From Excoecaria cochinchinensis (lineage: Eukaryota; Streptophyta; Magnoliopsida; Malpighiales; Euphorbiaceae), in the NCBI GenBank assembly GCA_947683425.1, contig CANTUQ010000050.1, forward strand, positions 8,734,501 through 8,798,500: a DNA stretch of 64,000 nucleotides. Reading direction: 5' to 3'. A program made the position numbers and the translations under genes. Below the pieces are notes generated by a model that saw only the letters and a list, made by a program, of their open reading frames with translations, had not been told where the DNA came from and made no database searches. Position 1 is the first letter of the stretch, and each line of letters starts with the position of its first letter. Below, one piece after another: positions 41,940-48,829 of the stretch.

Positions 41940-44838
41940 TGATACTAATATCTTTGGAAATTAAATTTATTAGCCTAATTAGAAATATACCATATAAGGT
42001 AAGCTAATCTACATTCCAATTCTGTAACAGAATCATCTAACCAAGCCATGAATAATCCGACGTGCAAATGTTCCGGAATTAACTCATCAGCCCTTGCCAA
42101 TTTCTCGTGGAACAGTCATTGGTCCAGTTCTACTGTTCCTGTTTGTCTGAATGTTACTAATTCCCTGATTGGATTATTACTTTCTGGTGGACCAAATCGT
42201 TGGAAGCAGAATTTTTTACAATCTGCCCATAGCATCTGACCCTTGGCTCTCTTCAACTAGTAACGCCACAATTGTGCTTCTCCTAATAAATGAAATCCAG
42301 CTAACCCAACCTTGTTATCTTCATGAGTTTGCTGATTTTCAAAGAATTGCTTGCAGCTGTGTGCCCATAATAAGGGATGTTCTGGCCCGTCATAGGTCAG
42401 AATTCGATTGGGGGTGCGGAATAACTATTTGCTCTCCTTTCTTGGGAGCAGCAACGACAGCTTTTTCCCTAGTCGACCCTGTGGAACTCGCATCCGAAAT
42501 TGACTTCGATGTATCAACTCCGAGGACCTGCAACTGCGCTGCAATAGCCTGAACGATTCCGTCTCCAAGCTGCTGTTCCATTGCTGCCAGTTTGGAGTCC
42601 ACATGGGTTCGTTCTTCCTGTAATGAGCTTCTAGTTCGTTGCCCATAATGATAGGCTCTGATACCAATTTGTTAAGTTTTTTAGAATAGCATCGAGTCAC
42701 ATGGCAATTAACTACAAAGTCCTGTTCAATTACCTTGTATCTTCTTTTACCTTTGTCCCTGTTCAAATTCCTAGGACGACCTATTTTGAATATTAATTCA
42801 GCTCATCAAAAGGAGGCTGAAACCTTGAATCTCATTAGAGAGAGCTTCGATCTCTAGTATTTGATAAATTCTGACTTGCCGTTTTTATTAATTTAATTGC
42901 CTTACAAATAGGCAAGATTTATAACAAAAGTAGGAGACCTATTTTAATAGCCTCCCTAGAGTGAAATAACGTTAATTAGCTAACTCAAATAACCAAACAA
43001 CTAACAAACAACTAGCTCACCTAATTAAAAATCAACCAAAAAATAACGATCAGCCCCACTAGGTCAATGACCCCTTCGTGCATAGGTCTGACCCACAAAG
43101 GCACCCACAACAGTTTGTTATTATTTTTGAGGCAACTGAAGTGATAGCCGATTAATAGAATTTTTGTGAATTATTTATTGAACTGAAACTGAGTAATTTC
43201 GGTGGTTCAGTTTAGTTTTAATTGTAATTATATAGAAACAACCTTGAGTGGGAGAATGTCTTCTGGTTCTCATTCTTAAGCAGCACATTTATTGCTGCTC
43301 AGTTCTTGTTGATTTCCTGTTCTGGATCTTAGCACCTTAAGTTATTGGACATTACTTTGCTCTAATATAATATTTTAGTCCTCTTTTCAATTTTGACAAG
43401 TTCACACAGAGTCATAAAGGCACACATATACCTGTGCTGTCACTTCCTTGCTGTGGTTTACGATTCTCGGGTATCATGATTAGACTATACCAGTTGAGTC
43501 ATACATTGTATTTACAATGGCTGATCACCATGCTGCCTTAGGGGCCTAGAATACAAATTTGCTAAGCACAACAATTCAGTTTGTGAATATAGCTAGTAGG
43601 TTAATGTTCATTTTCTATTCTACCTGTCTAACTTAGCAATCCATGTTGTTCAGATGGGACATATAAAATTTGAGATCCTTGAGAGCATCTGAAGATTGAT
43701 GTTCTATGGTTGATTAGATTAATTACAAAGCATATTTAAGATTTGCATAATTTGGCAGATTAAGGTTTGATCTTATTGGAGATTTAAAGTTTGGAATTAA
43801 ATTTAGGATGTTTCGGCTTGATTGATAGAGCTTTATCATCCTCTTACGGGGAATATGCACATTATGAATTAAGCTCTAAGATTTATCATAATTACTAATG
43901 GATGTTTATAGTTTTAGCATCTCTACCTAATGTTTAATTCCCTTTGCATATATAATTCTGTCAAAAAATTTTCTTTCAGCTGTTAAGTTGACCTGTCATT
44001 GCTAAAAGAGAATATTGTTTACTGTATATCCATTGGAAGTTGGATCGTACTGCTAGCATTTTTTAAAATGTTACTATGATATCTACAGGATTTAATTTTT
44101 ACTAGTAAAACCCTAATGGAAGGATTATATATTAAATGAAATTAAACCCAGAGATGTCCTCATTTGATTTGTTTCAAGACAATAAGCGCTCTCTAGAAGT
44201 TGTGGTCAAAACTTCAAGGAACATATAGCAATGACTTCATCTGTTTTTATTTTGTTATGCACTAGGCATCTTGGACCGAGTCAAAACCCAGATTAGAGAA
44301 GGATCCACAAGGGCGTGCAACCAACCCTGATTTAGATCCCTCAGATACTGAGAAGCTCTTCCGGGATCATGTGAAGATGTTATTTGAGGTAATTCTGCAT
44401 GAAGCATGTCTAATTTTTATATTGTTGAAAATTTTCAGTGGCTGTGACTTTTGTCGATTTATATGGTATGGTTTTTTATATGTCATAAATGTTACTTACA
44501 AATGTGATTTATTTCCCCAGCGATGTACACATGACTTCAAAGCTTTGTTAGCTGAAGTTATAACTGCTGAAGCAGCTGCCCAAAAGACTGAAGATGGTAA
44601 AACAGTACTGGATTCATGGTCAACAGCGAAACGTTTTCTGAAGCCTGATCCCAGGTATAACAAGATGCCCAGAAAAGAGCGGGAAATTTTGTGGCGTCGA
44701 CATGCAGAGGACATGTTGAGGAAGCAGAAGACAGCAGTTGATCAAAAGGAAGATAAGCAAGCCGACCCAAAGACTAAAAGCTCTAATGATTCAGGAAGAA
44801 GTCTACCAGGATCAAGGCGAACACATGACTGGAGATAG
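22253..44838 (+). CDS. PRP40C: Pre-mRNA-processing protein 40C (WW/FF-domain splicing factor), 14 coding exons
   Basis: Joining 14 exons with GT-AG borders gives an open frame of 956 codons. Residues 1-113 are a duplicate of a later exon. Residues 114-311 are Ser/Pro/Gln-rich (FQPPQVGGIPRPPYLPYPAV). WW1 lies at about 334-363 (W335, YYYN, TYEKPPGF) and WW2 at about 387-413 (W387, KYYYNN, SSWQIPSEV). An acidic Ser-rich linker follows, then five FF domains from about 555 to 930, with charged helices such as EEERKEKRAAKKAAIEGF. The tail is Lys/Ser-rich. PRP40-type proteins are nuclear; in plants the PRP40 WW domains bind the RNA polymerase II C-terminal repeat and link transcription to U1-dependent splicing. 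The usual plant protein is about 830 residues, so this one is longer by roughly the duplicated exon. Intron 12, 7.7 kb long, is swollen by transposons. Confidence 0.88.
23231..23825 (+). CDS. PRP40C: PRP40C coding exon 2, Ser/Pro/Gln-rich region
   Basis: Starts DTSASVPQANAPSSTSFLSQ after CTTCTGCAG and ends PPGI plus one base before GTATGC. It encodes a low-complexity Ser/Thr/Pro region and a Tyr/Pro/Gln-rich stretch (QTYPTYPAIAAQPQGHWFQP) typical of PRP40C N-termini. The frame is open throughout. Confidence 0.88.
23942..24105 (+). CDS. PRP40C: PRP40C coding exon 3, first WW domain
   Basis: Encodes DAWTAHKTEAGVVYYYN followed by SVTRVSTYEKPPGFRGE. The first Trp, the aromatic YYY core and the PPGF end are present; the second Trp position of the domain is Tyr (TYEKP), as happens in some WW domains. 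Donor GAG|GTATGG. Confidence 0.9.
24641..24678 (+). CDS. PRP40C: PRP40C coding exon 4 (38-nt micro-exon)
   Basis: Encodes PEKVPAQPTPVS plus two bases of the next Met codon, a Pro-rich linker between the WW domains. Acceptor GGATGCAG, donor AAT|GTAAGT. It is needed to keep the frame between exons 3 and 5. Confidence 0.85.
24679..27178 (+). other. PRP40C intron 4
   Basis: A 2.5 kb T-rich intron with a CT dinucleotide run at about 25036-25056 and a T26 run at 25699-25724. No embedded gene or bounded transposon was recognised. Confidence 0.6.
27179..27257 (+). CDS. PRP40C: PRP40C coding exon 5, second WW domain (first half)
   Basis: Encodes (M)ENLGGTDWALVTTNDGKKYY and YNNKTK. It holds the first Trp and aromatic core of WW2. 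The second Trp lies in the next exon. Acceptor GTGCTTAG, donor AAG|GTATGG. Confidence 0.9.
27258..29564 (+). other. PRP40C intron 5
   Basis: A 2.3 kb intron holding the tandem duplication and a G18 run (28846-28863). Otherwise it is AT-rich with no recognised gene. Confidence 0.6.
27791..28217. repeat. Tandem duplication of ~213 bp in PRP40C intron 5
   Basis: Units 27791-28001 and 28002-28217 are over 90% identical by eye. Each begins GGTTGCTATTTGAACAAT and contains TTACTCCCTCTGTCTGAAAA, which resembles one end of a Stowaway-type MITE. No inverse partner end was found, so the MITE-like part is at best truncated. Confidence 0.85.
29565..30032 (+). CDS. PRP40C: PRP40C coding exon 6 (parent of the duplicated exon 1)
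   Basis: Encodes LSSWQIPSEVTEMKMKRDAE and continues through a Ser/Thr-rich and acidic linker (DVSDSSSDSEDEDSG) to EECIIQFK, where the first FF helix starts. It completes WW2 with SSWQIP. It is 468 nt, in phase 0 at both ends. The diverged copy at 22175-22591 lacks part of the middle. Confidence 0.9.
30756..30839 (+). CDS. PRP40C: PRP40C coding exon 7, FF domain 1 (first part)
   Basis: Encodes EMLKERGVAPFSKWEKELPK and ILFDPRFK, with the aromatic spacing and DPRF motif typical of FF domains. Phase 0 at both ends. Confidence 0.9.
30840..32227 (+). other. PRP40C intron 7
   Basis: A 1.4 kb AT-rich intron. No transposon or gene recognised. Confidence 0.6.
32228..32368 (+). CDS. PRP40C: PRP40C coding exon 8, end of FF1 and start of FF2
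   Basis: Encodes AIPSHSARRSLFEHYVKTRA, a charged helix EEERKEKRAAKKAAIEGF and KQLLDEAAE. The LFEHYV segment closes FF1 and GFKQLL opens FF2. Confidence 0.9.
32466..32572 (+). CDS. PRP40C: PRP40C coding exon 9, FF domain 2
   Basis: Encodes DIDHHTDYQSFRRKWGNDPR and FEAVDRKDREHLLNE, the second half of FF2. It ends two bases into an Arg codon completed by exon 10. Confidence 0.9.
32573..33630 (+). other. PRP40C intron 9
   Basis: A 1.06 kb intron containing the Stowaway-type MITE. Nothing else recognised. Confidence 0.6.
32693..32900. mobile_element. Stowaway-type MITE (Tc1/mariner)
   Basis: A 208-bp AT-rich element with ends CTCCCTCCATTCC and GAAATGGAGGGAG, an inverted pair, flanked by TA on both sides (32691-32692 and 32901-32902). 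It has no coding capacity and lies in PRP40C intron 9. Confidence 0.9.
33631..33754 (+). CDS. PRP40C: PRP40C coding exon 10, FF domain 3 (first part)
   Basis: Encodes VLSLKRAAQEKAQAERAAAA and ASFKSMLQEKGDLPVHSRWSK. It contains the inter-domain helix and the ASFKSML start of FF3. Donor AAG|GTATGT. Confidence 0.9.
33755..36162 (+). other. PRP40C intron 10
   Basis: A 2.4 kb AT-rich intron with a C31 run at 35646-35676. No bounded transposon or gene recognised. Confidence 0.6.
36163..36306 (+). CDS. PRP40C: PRP40C coding exon 11, FF domain 3 (second part)
   Basis: Encodes VKESLRDDPRYKSVKHEDRE, MLFNEYLSELKAAEDEVERE and SKVKRDEL. It has the DPRYK motif and MLFNEYL helix end of FF3. Donor CTG|GTGCAT. 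Confidence 0.9.
36425..36571 (+). CDS. PRP40C: PRP40C coding exon 12, start of FF domain 4
   Basis: Encodes EKLKEREREMRKRKEREEQE, a strongly charged helix, then VRRKEAVSSFQALLVETIKD and PQ. SSFQALL opens FF4. It precedes the 7.7 kb transposon-filled intron. Confidence 0.9.
36748..37717. mobile_element. Non-autonomous Mutator-like element with ~160-bp TIRs
   Basis: The left end GGGTTAATTACAAAATC and right end (reversed) GAGTTAATTACAAAATC begin inverted repeats of about 160 bases. Both arms include CCCAACAAAAAAAA and TAGTCCCAAA/CAGTCCCAAA blocks. The flanks AATTTTTTA (36739-36747) and AACTTTTTA (37718-37726) match at 8 of 9 positions, as expected for a 9-bp target duplication. The AT-rich interior has no gene. 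It sits in PRP40C intron 12. Confidence 0.8.
37745..38202. mobile_element. Small TIR element with ~65-bp inverted repeats
   Basis: Ends CTTAATACATATTTTC and (reversed) CTTAATACATATTTTC lead into inverted arms sharing ACTTGGCAG and AAACTTTGCAAG. The 12-base sequence CTGAGCAGAATT occurs on both sides (37733-37744 and 38203-38214). The length of the duplication fits a Mutator-like or related element; the family is not certain. No coding content. Confidence 0.75.
38321..38764 (-). repeat. 3' LTR of the chromovirus element
   Basis: 444 bp, starting TGTTAAG and ending CCACAACA on the plus strand. About 85-90% identical by eye to 42670-43112. The sequence TTCCCCCCCTCCCACGG just to its right is, on the minus strand, the polypurine tract. 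Confidence 0.9.
38765..38781 (-). promoter_or_regulatory. Polypurine tract of the chromovirus element
   Basis: On the minus strand CCGTGGGAGGGGGGGAA lies immediately before the LTR start TGTTGTGG, the expected plus-strand primer position. Confidence 0.85.
38789..40265 (-). pseudogene. Chromovirus pol 3' part: RNase H end, integrase, chromodomain-like tail
   Basis: Reading the minus strand from 40265, NKAADALSAVLLLAQFPL is the end of RNase H/linker. The integrase follows with zinc-finger parts SAHEGIEKTLHQIRGNFYWQ and CPVCQRNK, the core ADISMDIIDGQPKSWGKSV (first Asp), ITCDQDVIFTAI (second Asp), a frameshift, and then YHPQTDGQMEVVNHTVEMY (Glu). The C-terminal domain reads LPRDRRIHNIFHVSLLKAF, and the tail VLVQWVGLPTSDA resembles a truncated chromodomain. 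Stops and frameshifts near 40095, 39563 and 39262 make it inactive. Confidence 0.88.
40266..40414 (-). pseudogene. copia integrase N-terminal remnant
   Basis: The FELVHSDVWEP motif, which in copia integrases reads (F)xLVHSDVWGP at the first catalytic Asp, is preceded by NTIVALLSPQINKGVNS. It is cut within a few residues by the junction with chromovirus sequence. Confidence 0.7.
40690..41184 (-). pseudogene. copia gag zinc knuckle and protease remnant
   Basis: The frame 41184-40945 holds the CCHC knuckle (CYYCHKPGHTKCLC), and the frame 40938-40690 holds the retropepsin motif DSGATDHMT with the catalytic Asp retained, then FSSLVTMADGSSFHVNGLA. They are separated by a frame break. Only about 600 bases lie between the PBS and the knuckle, too little for a full copia gag, so gag is internally deleted. 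Confidence 0.8.
41270..41400 (+). pseudogene. Possible fragment of elongation factor 1B (EF1-beta/delta) acidic region
   Basis: On the plus strand VDAPAQAETPAAAKEAAGDE then DDLDLFGN is followed, after a stop, by bases reading DKKAAD in a shifted frame. This resembles the acidic linker and DLFG-ETEE(D/E)KKAAE motif of plant EF1B. It lies inside the copia remnant and is antisense to it. The match is short (about 30 residues) and partly low in complexity. Confidence 0.4.
41808..42029 (-). repeat. 5' LTR of the copia remnant, with (TA)n microsatellite
   Basis: 222 bp with TGTAACA at both ends on the plus strand. It contains a long TA run from about 41864 to 41930. PBS-like GGCTCTGATATCA lies at 41795-41807. 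Confidence 0.75.
42030..42652 (-). pseudogene. Chromovirus gag, N-terminal part
   Basis: The minus-strand start is ATG at 42652 (MGNELEAHYRKNE), shifting frame to MDSKLAAMEQQLGDGIVQAI. It continues down to FCFQRFGPPESNNPIRELVT and ELIPEHLHVGLFMAWLDDS at the copia border. This is the gag capsid domain. It contains a stop (ELDQ*LFHEK) and frame changes. Confidence 0.8.
42655..42667 (-). promoter_or_regulatory. Primer binding site of the chromovirus element
   Basis: On the minus strand TGGTATCAGAGCC begins two or three bases after the LTR end (TTAACA). It is complementary to the 3' end of initiator tRNA-Met. Confidence 0.85.
42670..43112 (-). repeat. 5' LTR of the chromovirus element
   Basis: 443 bp, the partner of 38321-38764. 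It ends CCCACAACA and is followed by the GTTTG target duplication. Confidence 0.9.
43118..44265 (+). other. Right part of PRP40C intron 12
   Basis: AT-rich intron sequence between the chromovirus element and the exon 13 acceptor (CACTAG). Nothing else recognised. Confidence 0.6.
44266..44388 (+). CDS. PRP40C: PRP40C coding exon 13, FF domain 4 (second part)
   Basis: Encodes ASWTESKPRLEKDPQGRATN, PDLDPSDTEKLFRDHVKMLF and E. It closes FF4 with LFRDHV. It is in phase 0 with exon 12 across the transposon-laden intron, so the frame is intact if the intron is spliced out. Confidence 0.9.
44521..44838 (+). CDS. PRP40C: PRP40C last exon, FF domain 5 and C-terminus
   Basis: Encodes RCTHDFKALLAEVITAEAAA, then DSWSTAKRFLKPDPRYNKMP and REILWRRHAEDMLRKQK (FF5), and a Lys/Ser/Asp-rich tail ending GSRRTHDWR with stop TAG at 44836-44838. 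Confidence 0.92.
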   Translation, partial: RCTHDFKALLAEVITAEAAAQKTEDGKTVLDSWSTAKRFLKPDPRYNKMPRKEREILWRRHAEDMLRKQKTAVDQKEDKQADPKTKSSNDSGRSLPGSRRTHDWR

Positions 44839-45005
44839 CTTCAACTTCATTATCATTATTTTTGGTCGGAAAGTGTAGGCAATTTATAGAAGTCAACTAC
44901 TAGCTTGATTGGCTGTAATCTCATTGTGTGCCAAAAAATGAAGGGATTAGTGTTTGGTTTTCTTTAATTATTGCCCTGATTAGTCTTCTAACTTTCAGGT
45001 AAGTG
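44839..45005 (+). other. PRP40C 3' UTR (approximate)
   Basis: T-rich sequence directly after the stop. No canonical AATAAA was found at the expected place, so the end is approximate. Confidence 0.4.
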
Positions 45006-47011
45006 CTTATGGTGTATCAGTACTGTGAGCAATTTGGTTGATAATTGAGTCCTTTTTGTTGTTAAATTGGGATTATTTGGTGCACAAATAGGTAATCCTA
45101 TTTCGGACTTATGGGAATTCCTCAATTTTATTATAGTTTTATTTTTAATTCTCATGGGTAGAATCCCAAAATAAGTTGATTAAATCAATTCGTCTGAATT
45201 TTATTTGTAATTTTTGATAATACATTTTTGGGAGGGATATAGAGATTCAAATTTTGATTAAATGCAAAAGGTATCAAATTTTCAATTGTATTTATATTGT
45301 TTATGAGGTTTTGCATATATGATGCACATACAAATGTTCTTCGCGTCTTCTCTTTATTAGATGAGTTTAATAACGAGCAAAGTAAATCTGATAAACAAAA
45401 ATAAATTTAACGTAGGCAAAAGTTGAGAGTTAATTTAAATCTCAGTGTTACCAATAAAATGAATTGTGTCCTTTGTTAAATTTTCATAGTTAAAGTGAAA
45501 ACCACCAACAAATTCTAAAAGACTGTTTATAAGAGAAAGCATTTAAATTTAAATTTAAATTTTTAACTTTGCAGTAATACTATTGGCTTTTATTGAGTAC
45601 ATCAGTTGAAAAATATAAAAATAAATTAAAGTTAATTATAATTTTTAATTTAAATAAGATAAAAGAATATATATTTTCTCACTTCAATTTTTAAAATAAG
45701 CTGTTATTTGTATACATTTTTTTTTAAAATTTTTTTTAGAAAGGGCATTTATTTGTTCTCAATATTTGCATCTAGACTAGAAGTTTATTTATTTCCAAAG
45801 ATTCAGAATATGTACAAAACGTTTATTCATTTTATGTACCTTTTGGGTAAGAAAATTTTAAGGGCAAATAAATTTCTGGACCTAAATGTTGATGACAAAT
45901 AACTAAATAAGTACTGTTTTGTTTTTTAAAAATCTAAATTCAAAGTAACTCTCAATTTTTTTTTATCATATTTATTATACTTATTAATTGTTTTAAATTC
46001 ATCTACTAAGGAGTAAACTTGAAGAAAATAGTAGTAGAATATGGTAGGATGTGTATATATATATATGACTATCATCAAACTCTAAATAAGTTTTAGAGTA
46101 AGAAAATATAATTTTTAAAATATAAAAGAATACTCATTTGCCTATAAAAGTATATATATATTTTTTATTTTTTAATAATATTAAATATTATATTTCGTCA
46201 AAAAAAATATTAAATATTATATGATTTATGAAAAGGATAAAAATTCAGCATTAAACAAATCAGGACAATGGTATAAATAACGTGTTTTTAAAAACAATTT
46301 ATAAGTCGGGGGTATTTTTTAAACTAATAATGGGATTGACGTTTGGTTTAAAATTGTAGTTGTCAGCTGTGATTTTAGATTTGATATTTTTCTTTTTTTT
46401 TTTTTTTTTTTAGCTGCAACTCCACAGCTGTTTCCATGTTTTTATCTTTTTAGGAAAAGCTACCGGTCTGCCATATCAGCAGCTATTCCATTTTTTTTTT
46501 TCATTTTGCTTTTAAACAAAATTAATAAAAAAAAATCTAAATTGTAAAATAAGAAAACGTGGGTAAGTGGGGGCAAGTAACAAGAAGTTCTTTGAGATGG
46601 GTCCCACATTTTATTTTATTTAATTTCTTAAATTACTTTTTTTAGGAAAATTTCTTAACATGTTTTATTAACTTGCAATACTTTATTTGAAATTTTATTT
46701 ATTTTTTTTAAATTATTAATTTTTATATAAAACTGTTAGACCGGCAGCTTTCATAAGTTATAAAAATGGAAGATAATTAAAAAAAAACAAATGTGCTTAA
46801 AAAAATTAATTAGTTATAGAAATGAAAAAACCAAAAAGTAGAGATTATATTAAATAAAAAAATTTTAAAAAGGGCTTAATTTTTTAAATCTCTTATTGAA
46901 TGGTAAGAAGGAAGAAATCAAAAAAACAAAAAGTTCTCAAGTAACATTATGTCTGATTTAGTTGAGATTGGCGAAATTAAAAAACATGTTTTATTAATTT
47001 CGCATGACGTG
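45006..47011. other. AT-rich intergenic region
   Basis: About 2 kb between PRP40C and the CACTA nest. It contains a TTTAAATTTAAATTTAAATT run near 45543 and a T run at about 46388-46411. No gene or bounded element recognised. Confidence 0.6.
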
Positions 47012-47034
47012 CACTTCAAGAAAATGTATTTTTA

Positions 47035-47515
47035 GCGATGGAATGATTTTCGACGCTAAATAGCAACGAAAAAGCCATACTGTTGCCATTTTTGTAGCAA
47101 ATTTGTGTATTTAGCGACGAGGTACAAATTTCGTTGCTAAAAATAGAGAAAAATTTCTCCCGCCATTTTTAGCAACAGAGGTAATATTCTGTCGCTAAAT
47201 AAGGCGCCAAAGGTGACCGCCAAATTTTACTACATATTTTAGCGATGAACATTTTGCTCCGTTGCTAAAATTAGCGACGGACATTGTGCTCCGTCCCTAA
47301 ACTTAGTGACGGAAAGGAATGTCCGTCGCTAATTGTTTTGAAATATACGAACATGATATTTCTGTCGTTAAATATTGTTTTGCGACGGTATAGAAATGTC
47401 CATCGCTAAATTTAGCGACGGTCATGTGTGGCCCGTCGCAAGTTAGCGATGGATCATTTTGTCCAGTCGCAAATGAAAAAAAGGAATAGCGACGGAACAT
47501 TTTTTTCATAGTTAT
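47035..47515. repeat. CACTA-1 left subterminal array (AGCGACGGA word)
   Basis: More than a dozen direct and inverted copies of TAGCGACGGA / TCCGTCGCTA and variants (TAGCGATGG, TTCGTTGCTAAA) occur between the TIR and the leader. Inverted pairs such as ACGGACATTGTGCTCCGT suggest hairpins. Such arrays are the usual TNPA-type binding sites. Confidence 0.8.
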
Positions 47516-47534
47516 TTGTGAGGGTATAAAACAA

Positions 47535-47870
47535 TTTTTTCCCCTCCCACTCTCCTCCCTCTTCTCTCTCTCTCTCGGCGTGCCCCTTTCCCTTCCCCTC
47601 CCCCCCTCCCCCACCCACCCCACCGCATTCCAAATCTGGTGCCCTCGCTCTTCCGCCCGTCACTGCCGGTAGCTCCCCCGCCTCCGCCGCTGTACTTGGC
47701 CTGCGCAGCCACCAGTGTCCTCTCATGGTCTCTCTCTAGTTGATGTGCGTGGATCTCTTCTTGGTTGCCCTTCTGTCGCCGCCGCCTGCCATCCTGCCTC
47801 CGGTGTCCTCCTGTCGCTGCTCCCGCCGACGCTGTGAAGCTCCCCCGCCAGTTGCTTCACCCAACGGTCA
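47535..47870 (+). promoter_or_regulatory. CACTA-1 CT/GC-rich leader
   Basis: An abrupt GC-rich, pyrimidine-rich stretch (CCCCTCCCACTCTCCTCCCT..., CTCCGCCGCTG, GCCGCCGCCTGCC) lies between the subterminal array and T-rich DNA. The position and composition fit a promoter or 5' leader. Equivalent stretches lie in CACTA-2 and CACTA-3. Confidence 0.5.
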
Positions 47871-47879
47871 GTTTTGGAT

Positions 47880-48485
47880 TTTTTTTCATTTATTTTTTTA
47901 TTAATTTTATTTTGTATATTATGTTTATTTTTATAATAATAAGTATATTAATTTTTTTGTTCAATTTTTTTTTATTTTTTGTATTATATTTGTCATTATA
48001 TTTGTGTATATGTTTGTTATTTATGTATTTATTGTTTTGTGTATATATTTAGTATTGTAATTGTTATTATATTTTTTGTTAAATTTGTATTATATTTGTT
48101 ATTATATTTATTATTGTTTTAATTTTGTATTATATTTGTGTATATATTTTGTATTATAATTGTTATTATATTTATATTTTTTTTAAATTTGTATTATATT
48201 TGTTATTATATGTATTATTGTTTTAATTTTGTATTATAATTGTTATTATATTTATTATTTTTTGAAATTTGTATTATATTTGTTATTATATTTATTATTT
48301 TTTAATTTTTTAATTATATTTGTGTATATATTTATCAATTTTGTAAGTGTATTATATTTGTTTTTATATTTATTATTTTTTTTAAAATTTGTATTATATT
48401 TGTTATTATATGTATTATATTTTGTATTTGTGTATATATTTATTATTTCTATAATTTTGTATTATATTTGTGTATATACTGTTAA
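47880..48485. repeat. Degenerate TTGTATTATATTTG-type tandem repeat
   Basis: About 600 bases of units such as TTTGTATTATATTTGTTATT and ATATTTATTATTTTTT, of variable length, giving a long but meaningless Tyr/Ile/Phe/Leu-rich frame on the plus strand. It lies in a CACTA-1 intron or leader. Confidence 0.7.
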
Positions 48486-48829
48486 GCAAAAAGAAATTAG
48501 AATTGCGCCATAAAGTTGACCTTTATATAAATATGAAGTTTGAATTACAGTGACAAATTAGTGCCTTAGAAACAGTAGTGCATTAGAAAATGCAAACACG
48601 TGATGGTCCTCATAGGAATTTCACAGTGATAAATCAATATTAATATTGCAAATCCAATAAGTAGTTCTTTTGTATTCATTTTTAAGTGTCAATTATCGCT
48701 TCTATTGGTATGTTATAATGATTTTCACATTATAGTTCATCAATGTAAATCTAGTTGTGTCTAACTATGTTATTTCTGTCATGGCATTATAGTGTAGCAA
48801 TAATTAGTAACTTAAACAGAACTTGGATG

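Larger units (their letters stand above)
40266..42029 (-). mobile_element. Truncated Ty1/copia element nested in the chromovirus gag
   Basis: The 5' LTR (minus strand) is 41808-42029, TGTAACA...TGTAACA, followed by a PBS-like TGATATCAGAGCC. Further on come a gag zinc knuckle CYYCHKPGHTKCLCEKL (about 41100), the protease WIIDSGATDHMTSN (about 40860) and an integrase start FELVHSDVWEP (about 40300). There the copia sequence ends abruptly and chromovirus RNase H begins, without a 3' LTR. The right LTR border falls precisely in the chromovirus gag frame (FMAWLDDS|LTR). Insertion followed by a deletion that removed both the copia 3' half and the chromovirus middle explains this. Confidence 0.8.
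38321..43112 (-). mobile_element. Chromovirus-type Ty3/gypsy element (Reina-like), minus strand, with truncated copia inside
   Basis: Two LTRs (38321-38764 and 42670-43112) with TGTTAAG...CACAACA ends are flanked by GTTTG on both sides (38316-38320 and 43113-43117), a perfect 5-bp target duplication. On the minus strand the order is 5' LTR, PBS matching initiator-tRNA-Met (TGGTATCAGAGCC), gag, [copia piece], RNase H end, integrase, chromodomain-like tail, polypurine tract and 3' LTR. The short LTRs, Met PBS and chromodomain fit the Reina chromovirus clade. The second half of gag, the protease, RT and most of RNase H are missing where the copia piece lies. It is entirely within PRP40C intron 12, antisense to the gene. 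Confidence 0.88.

Noticed and set aside
42655..42667. tRNA gene remnant (TGGTATCAGAGCC)
   Set aside because: Only 13 bases, placed exactly after an LTR; it is a primer binding site.
47303..47726. Minus-strand Gly/Arg-rich frames
   Set aside because: They lie over the CACTA-1 leader and array; low-complexity translation of CCTCCC runs.
47900..48513. Hydrophobic Tyr/Ile/Phe/Leu-rich frames that look like membrane proteins
   Set aside because: Translation of a T-rich degenerate tandem repeat.
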